Part shown: positions 59,831 to 64,000 of the stretch, piece by piece
Numbering within the stretch: the stretch's first letter is position 1
How the letters are laid out: every line of letters begins with the position of its first letter
Assembly (NCBI RefSeq): GCF_003202285.1
Contig: NZ_MASW01000002.1
Location: forward strand, 1,488,001-1,552,000
Source: Prauserella muralis
GTDB taxonomy: Bacteria; Actinomycetota; Actinomycetes; Mycobacteriales; Pseudonocardiaceae
Direction of reading: 5' to 3'
Length of the DNA stretch: 64,000 nucleotides
Translations under genes and position numbers: made by a program
The notes under the pieces: model-generated
The model's database searches: none
What the model was told of the DNA's origin: nothing
What the model saw: the letters and a program-made list of their open reading frames with translations, nothing else

Positions 59831-60160
59831 GTGGAGGTGAAGCCGGTGACAGAGCACGACAGGCACGCGGATCCGGTGCTGATCACCGCGGCGGCCCCCT
59901 CCTACGACGACGAGCTGGCCGCCCGCAAGCGCCATTACATCCTCACGATGGGCATGCGCATCCCGTGCCTCGTGCTGGCGGGAGTCTTCTACCACACGTG
60001 GTGGCTCGCGCTGGCGTTCATCGTGCTCTCGGTGCCACTGCCGTGGATCGCCGTGCTGCGAGCCAACGACCGCCCGCCGCGCAAGGCGGAGCAGGTCAAC
60101 CGCTACCAGCGGGAGCCGACGGCGATCGAGGGCACCACCCACCGCGTCATCGACGGCTGA
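59831..60160 (+). CDS. DUF3099-family membrane protein
   Basis: About 109 residues: short polar N-terminus, then TSYDDE-like segment (APSYDDELAARKRHYILTMGMRI), two transmembrane helices (about 45-62 and 65-82, FYHTWWLALAFIVLSVPLPWIAVL) and a basic C-terminal tail. Matches DUF3099, a small actinobacterial membrane family with no known role. Several GTG starts are possible (59831, 59837, 59846); I use the first. Ends before repeat copy C. Confidence 0.75.
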   Translation: MEVKPVTEHDRHADPVLITAAAPSYDDELAARKRHYILTMGMRIPCLVLAGVFYHTWWLALAFIVLSVPLPWIAVLRANDRPPRKAEQVNRYQREPTAIEGTTHRVIDG

Positions 60161-60184
60161 CTCGCGCCTGCCCGTCTGGCCAAA

Positions 60185-60270
60185 AGCTCCCCAATGCGGC
60201 ATTGGTGGCGTTGAACGCTACGAATGCCGCATTGGGGAAGTTGAGCGCCACGAATGCCGCATTGGGGAAC
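60185..60270. repeat. Family-1 AATGCSGCATT repeat array, copy C
   Basis: AATGCSGCATT at 60193, 60223 and 60253 (exact 30-bp period), again opened by AGCTCCCC and closed by GGGGAACC. Located between the convergent DUF3099 and psuK-like genes, 25 nt after the DUF3099 stop. The middle spacer carries an extra GGGGAAG. Confidence 0.88.
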
Positions 60271-60285
60271 CACCCCGGCGGCCGG

Positions 60286-61155
60286 CTACTCCGGCTGGGC
60301 GCCCAGCACGCTCATCGCCCTGGTGGCGAGGCGGACCCCCGCACGCAGGCAGTCTACTGTGGACTCACCGTGCAGCCACGCGGCGAGCAGGCCCGCGTCG
60401 AAGGCATCCCCGGCGCCCGTGCTGTCCACGCACGTCGCCGGCTCCGCGGGCACCGTGACCAGGCCGTCCGCGCTCACCCACGCCGCGCCCCGCGGGCCCG
60501 CGGTGACCGCCACCGCACCCGCCGCGTCCAGCAGCGCCCGCGCCGAGGCCGGCTCGGCCGAGCCGGTGAGCGCGCGCAGCTCGTCGGCGTTCGGCAGCAG
60601 CAGGTCCACGCCGGTCACGTCGGCGAGGAACCCGGCCGGATCGGTGAGCAGCGCCGCCGCCTGCGGATCCACCGAGCTCGTCAGCCCCGCCTCGCGGGCC
60701 GCCGCGAGCGCGGCCAGCCCCGCGGGCCGCGAAGCCGGGTCGAGCAGGACGTAGCCGGACACGTGCACGTGCGCCGCGGTCCGCAGGGCGGGGCCGGTGA
60801 CGTCGGCAGGGCGCAGCCGTTCGCCCGCACCCCGGTCGGCCAGCATGCTGCGCTGCCCGCCGTCGCCGACCAGCACCACGACCGTGCACGTGGGCGCGTC
60901 GGGGTCCACCGCGAACGCGCACGCGACGCCCGCCCTGGCCAGCTCGGCGGAGACGAGCCGCCCCGCCGCGTCGTCACCCACCCGCGCCAGCAGCACGGGT
61001 TCGACGCCCGCCAGGCGCAGCCAGCGCGCCGTGTTGGCACCCGCACCGCCGCTCGCCAGCCGGGTGCGGGCCCGGGTGTCGCCGCCCGCCACCACGGGGC
61101 CGTGCTGCCGCACCAGCACGTCCAGCGCCGCGTCGCCGACCACGGCGACCCTCAC
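60286..61155 (-). CDS. psuK: PfkB-family kinase (probable pseudouridine kinase PsuK)
   Basis: 289-residue ribokinase/PfkB sugar kinase: GDAALDVLVRQHGPVVAGGDTRARTRLASGGAGANTARWL at the start, and the catalytic signature DSTGAGDAFDAGLLAAWL with the general base Asp. It is linked by a 4-nt overlap to psuG, which strongly suggests phosphorylation of pseudouridine to its 5'-phosphate. By sequence alone it could be another nucleoside or sugar kinase. GTG start 61155. No pseudouridine transporter lies beside it. Confidence 0.8.
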   Translation of the reverse strand: MRVAVVGDAALDVLVRQHGPVVAGGDTRARTRLASGGAGANTARWLRLAGVEPVLLARVGDDAAGRLVSAELARAGVACAFAVDPDAPTCTVVVLVGDGGQRSMLADRGAGERLRPADVTGPALRTAAHVHVSGYVLLDPASRPAGLAALAAAREAGLTSSVDPQAAALLTDPAGFLADVTGVDLLLPNADELRALTGSAEPASARALLDAAGAVAVTAGPRGAAWVSADGLVTVPAEPATCVDSTGAGDAFDAGLLAAWLHGESTVDCLRAGVRLATRAMSVLGAQPE

Positions 61156-62102
61156 GTCGCCGCCAGCTCCCCGGCGACGCGCGCGGCGAGCCGCGCGTTG
61201 GCCAGCACGAGCGCCTCGTTGGCGTCCAGGCTCGCGCCGCCGCTGGCGGTGTGGAAGTGCTCCAGCAGCGCCGGGGTGACGTCGGCGCCGCGGACGCCGC
61301 GCGAGCGCACCAGCTCCAGCCCCTCGGCGAGCAGCCGGTCGTGCACGGACTCGTCCATTTCGGACTCCTCGGGAATCGGGTTGGCCAGCAGCACGCCGGA
61401 TCCGGCGAGGTGCCGGTGTGCCCGCACCACGGCGGCCACCTGCGCGGGGGAGTCCACGCGATGTGGCACCGGATGTCCCGACGAGCGCAGGTAGAACGCC
61501 GGGAAGTCGTCGGTGCGGTAACCCAGGACGGGCACCGAGGCGGTTTCCAGCACCTCCAGGGTGGCGCCGATATCGAGGATCGACTTCATGCCCGAGCACA
61601 CGACCAGCACCGGTGTCCTGGCGAGCGTGCCGAGGTCGGCCGAGACGTCCCAGGTGCCGGCCGAACCGGGCAGCGCAAGGTGCACGCCGCCGAGGCCGCC
61701 GGTGGCGAACACGCCGACACCGGCCGCGTGGGCGAGCAACGAGGTCGCGGCGACCGTGGTCGCGCCCGAACCGCCCAGCGCCAGCGCCGGGCCGAGGTCG
61801 CGTGCCGACAGCTTGGCCAGCGCCGCCTCGGGCGCGCACACCCGCTCCAGCTGGCCGCGGGACAGGCCGACGAGCGCCTGGCCGTCCAGCACGGCGATGG
61901 TGGCGGGCACCGCGCCCTGCTCCCGCACCACCCGGTCGAGCCGCACGGCGACGTCGAGGTTGCGGCCGGGTGGCAGGCCGTGCGACAGCAGGGTGCTCTC
62001 CAGTGCGACGACGGGCCGGGCGGCGGCCAGCGCGTCGGCCACCTCGGCCGACATCGCCAGCTGGGACGACTGTGGGGTGATCACAGGGGCATCCTCGCCC
62101 AT
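61152..62102 (-). CDS. psuG: Pseudouridine-5'-phosphate glycosidase PsuG
   Basis: 316 residues. Family motifs: VALESTLLSHGLPPGRNLDVAVRLD, VPATIAVLDGQALVGL, LGGSGATTVAATSLLAHAAGVGVFATGGLGGVH and CSGMKSILDIGATLEVLET, then NPIPEESEMD. The enzyme splits pseudouridine-5'-phosphate to uracil and ribose-5-phosphate. Stop overlaps psuK start (GTGA). The pair recycles pseudouridine from RNA turnover or the medium. Confidence 0.92.
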   Translation of the reverse strand: MGEDAPVITPQSSQLAMSAEVADALAAARPVVALESTLLSHGLPPGRNLDVAVRLDRVVREQGAVPATIAVLDGQALVGLSRGQLERVCAPEAALAKLSARDLGPALALGGSGATTVAATSLLAHAAGVGVFATGGLGGVHLALPGSAGTWDVSADLGTLARTPVLVVCSGMKSILDIGATLEVLETASVPVLGYRTDDFPAFYLRSSGHPVPHRVDSPAQVAAVVRAHRHLAGSGVLLANPIPEESEMDESVHDRLLAEGLELVRSRGVRGADVTPALLEHFHTASGGASLDANEALVLANARLAARVAGELAAT

Positions 62103-62180
62103 CGGCGGGGTGCGCCCGCGTGGCGGGTCACGGGCGGCGGCTCGTTCGCGAATCGACGGTCATGCGGCATCATGGATGCC

Positions 62181-62432
62181 GTGAGTACTCAGACGTTGCC
62201 TGATGTCGACACCCGTCCCGAGGGTGCCGACACCACCGATGACGACGCCCCGAAGATGTTCCACTACGTGCGGAAGAACAAGATCGCCGAGAGCGCGGTC
62301 ATGGGCACGCACGTGGTGGCCCTCTGTGGCGAGGTGTTCCCGGTGACCAAGTCGCCGAAGCCGGGTTCGCCGGTGTGCCCCGACTGCAAGCGGATCTACG
62401 AGAACCTTCCGCCCGGCGGCGGCGAGGAGTAG
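62181..62432 (+). CDS. DUF3039-family protein
   Basis: About 83 residues. After an acidic N-terminus, KMFHYVRKNKIAESAVMGTHVVALCGEVFPVTKSPKPGSPVCPDCKRIYENL matches DUF3039, a highly conserved actinobacterial small protein. The CGE and CPDC cysteines plus His suggest a zinc site. Function unknown. GTG 62181 (STQTLPDVD) or ATG 62172 (three codons longer) can start it. Its 3' end overlaps the yihY gene by 37 nt tail to tail. Confidence 0.85.
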   Translation: MSTQTLPDVDTRPEGADTTDDDAPKMFHYVRKNKIAESAVMGTHVVALCGEVFPVTKSPKPGSPVCPDCKRIYENLPPGGGEE

Positions 62433-63643
62433 TCGGAGTTCCGTTCGCGGGGAGAGTGAGGCGGCTCCGCCGGGGTGTCGTCCCCGGCGGCAGGGCCGTT
62501 CTCGCCGGCTGATCGCCCGCCGTCCTGGCCGGTGACCTCGCTGGCGGGGCCGGACTGCCCGCCGCCGTCCGGGGTCCGCGGCTCGGCGGGCCGGCGCGGC
62601 CTGCGCAGCGGGATTGTCGTGCGCTGCCAGAGTGACTTGCTTTCCTCGTCGCCTATCCGCTCGTTGGCCCGCTCCATCTCCAGCCGCCGCCACTTGCGGC
62701 GTTGCCTGCGGGTCATCTTCGCGGGCCACAGCTCCTGGATCGCCGCGTTGAAGTACGCGCCGCCGACGATCGCCAGCCCGATGAAGAACGTGAACAGCAG
62801 GAAGGCGATGGGCGTGGCCAGCGCGCCGTAGGTGTAGCCGGTGGTGGTGATCCAGCCGATGTAGATCCGCAGGCCGACACTGGACAGCAGGAAGATCACC
62901 ATGGCCAGCATCGCGCCCGGCAGGCCGCGGTGCCACGGCAGCTTGCGGGGCAGCGCCAGCTTGTACAGCGTCGCCAGCGCCAGCACCAGCAGCACCCCGA
63001 CGGTGGGGTAGTAGAGGATGCCGACCCACTCGGCGATGGTGGGCCGCCAGTCCATGGGGAAGAACCGCGGCAGCAGGTTCGGCCCGATCGCGATGATCGG
63101 CAGGCCCACCACGAGCAGGATCAGGCTCACCAGGTAGAGCAGCAGCGCGAAGATCCGCTGCCAGACCTCGTTGCGCACGCCGTACTGGTCGTGGGCCACC
63201 GTGATCGCGTCGACGAACGAGGACATCGCCGACGATCCGGCCCACAGGGAGATGAGGAAGCCGACCGAGACGATCTCACCCTTGCCGGTGGTGAGGATGT
63301 CGTTGACGGTCGGCTCGATGATCTGGGTAACGACGCTGCCGCTGAAGACCTTCTCGGAGAAGTCGATGATGCCGTCGTGCACCTCACGCACGACCGCGTC
63401 GCCGAACCAGTCGCCGAGGAAGCCGAGGCTGCCGAGCAGGCCGAGCAGCAGCGGAGGCAGCGACAGCGTCTGCCAGAAGGCGGCCTCGGCCGACTCGGAG
63501 AAGATGTTGCCGTCCCACGCCTTGCTGAGGGTGCGGCCCATCAGGCGCAGGGGTCCCTTGCGCCTGAGGCGGGCGTCGGGCTCCGGCTCACCCTCGCCGC
63601 GCGTCGTCCCTGGTTCTGGCGTCTCCATCGCAGCTTCAAGCAT
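62396..63643 (-). CDS. YihY/BrkB-family membrane protein
   Basis: 415 residues. Cytoplasmic N-terminus (about 1-55), then about six transmembrane helices (about 60-300) with AFWQTLSLPPLLLGLLGSLGFLG, LLLYLVSLILLVVGLPIIAI, YGALATPIAFLLFTFFIGLAIVGGAYFNA, and a basic, proline-rich C-terminal tail (about 310-415). YihY/BrkB proteins are of uncertain role (once called RNase BN). The tail is longer than usual and encoded partly over DUF3039. Start could be ATG 63643 or 63628. Confidence 0.85.
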   Translation of the reverse strand: MLEAAMETPEPGTTRGEGEPEPDARLRRKGPLRLMGRTLSKAWDGNIFSESAEAAFWQTLSLPPLLLGLLGSLGFLGDWFGDAVVREVHDGIIDFSEKVFSGSVVTQIIEPTVNDILTTGKGEIVSVGFLISLWAGSSAMSSFVDAITVAHDQYGVRNEVWQRIFALLLYLVSLILLVVGLPIIAIGPNLLPRFFPMDWRPTIAEWVGILYYPTVGVLLVLALATLYKLALPRKLPWHRGLPGAMLAMVIFLLSSVGLRIYIGWITTTGYTYGALATPIAFLLFTFFIGLAIVGGAYFNAAIQELWPAKMTRRQRRKWRRLEMERANERIGDEESKSLWQRTTIPLRRPRRPAEPRTPDGGGQSGPASEVTGQDGGRSAGENGPAAGDDTPAEPPHSPRERNSDYSSPPPGGRFS

Positions 63644-63820
63644 GGTCCATGGGCCCTCGTTTGGCTCGCCGGGTCCCCGGCGTGCCGTGAGACGCGGCTG
63701 TCGGTGCCTCCGGGTACGCTCGGGCAGGCGCCCTCACCGCGGGCCCGGCACAGCTGCCGGGGCCGCCGTCGTGGGGGCCTTCGCATGTCGGTGTGCAGGT
63801 TGAGAGGAGGTCGGCGGGAA

Positions 63821-64000
63821 GTGACGGACACGGCGCGGACCGGGTTCGCCGCACCCGAGGCTCAGCACGACGCCACCGCACGTCCGCTGCGTGCCTGGCA
63901 GCGCAGGGCGCTCACGAAGTACCTGACCACCAGGCCGAAGGACTTCCTCGCGGTCGCCACCCCCGGCGCGGGCAAGACCGTCTTCGGGCTGCGGATCGCC
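63821..64000 (+). CDS. DEAD/DEAH-box helicase (5' end, partial)
   Basis: First 60 codons of a superfamily II helicase: RPLRAWQRRALTKYLTTRPKDFLAVATPGAGKTVFGLRIA gives the Q-like region and Walker A motif PGAGKT at residues 49-54. The gene runs off the right edge. GTG 63821 follows GAGAGGAGG at good spacing. Likely a DNA or RNA-repair type ATPase of the UvrB/Res III group; details need the rest. About 177 nt upstream separate it from the divergent yihY gene. Confidence 0.85.
   Translation, partial: MTDTARTGFAAPEAQHDATARPLRAWQRRALTKYLTTRPKDFLAVATPGAGKTVFGLRIA

Overview
This is a high-GC actinobacterial chromosome segment with frequent GTG starts, stop/start overlaps of 1-4 nt, actinobacterial families of unknown function (DUF3039, DUF3099, DUF5134, DUF5701, DUF6292) and an HrdB/SigB-type sigma factor. 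Gene content and order suggest the Pseudonocardiaceae (an Amycolatopsis, Saccharomonospora or Prauserella relative). No rRNA, tRNA, CRISPR array, intact IS element or prophage was seen.

The main content is a nearly complete aerobic steroid (cholesterol/sterol) catabolic regulon, dispersed in four blocks. (i) 2.9-7.6 kb is the igr-type operon chsE1-chsE2-chsH2-chsH1-ltp2, which removes the last side-chain propionyl unit. (ii) 10.4-20.6 kb holds a minus-strand operon kstD-kshA-small Cys protein-kshB-MaoC hydratase (A/B ring opening), a divergent second KstD-like flavoprotein, and hsaADCB (aromatic ring A hydroxylation, cleavage and hydrolysis). (iii) 30.2-32.9 kb has divergent fadA5 and cyp125 (side-chain thiolysis and terminal oxidation). 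(iv) 37.8-46.4 kb has DUF35-ltp4-ltp3, a FadD4-like ligase, divergent echA19/fadD19 and a nitronate monooxygenase-like flavoprotein. Promoters of these units carry a 14-bp palindrome matching the KstR consensus TNNAACNNGTTNNA, perfectly or with one mismatch, so the blocks look like one regulon. kstR itself, hsaEFG, mce4 and the late C/D-ring genes are not in the window.

Between and after these blocks lie: an esterase and a WS/DGAT acyltransferase (0-2.8 kb); DinB, VOC and WYL genes (8.3-10.4 kb); an ABC-ATPase remnant, a vapBC pair with its palindromic operator and an F420-type nitroreductase (20.6-22.4 kb); an IclR/Ldh2/MHS-transporter/SDR catabolic module (22.5-26.5 kb); an MBL hydrolase, DUF6292, cspA and a SolA-like amine oxidase (26.5-30.2 kb); DUF5701, a hexapeptide acetyltransferase, a SnoaL-like protein and a large LuxR (LAL) regulator (33-37.7 kb); and, to the right, an APC permease, a lipoprotein, a secreted GH16 glucanase with a DasR-type site, an RpiR/SSS/amidohydrolase module, fumarase, sigB, dtd, a methyltransferase, an M20 peptidase, psuKG, YihY and the start of a helicase.

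Two families of dispersed intergenic repeats stand out. One (three copies) is a 30-bp-period array of the 11-bp palindrome AATGCSGCATT placed after operon ends. The other (four copies) is a hairpin with about 24-bp arms and a constant 7-nt loop, also at gene ends.
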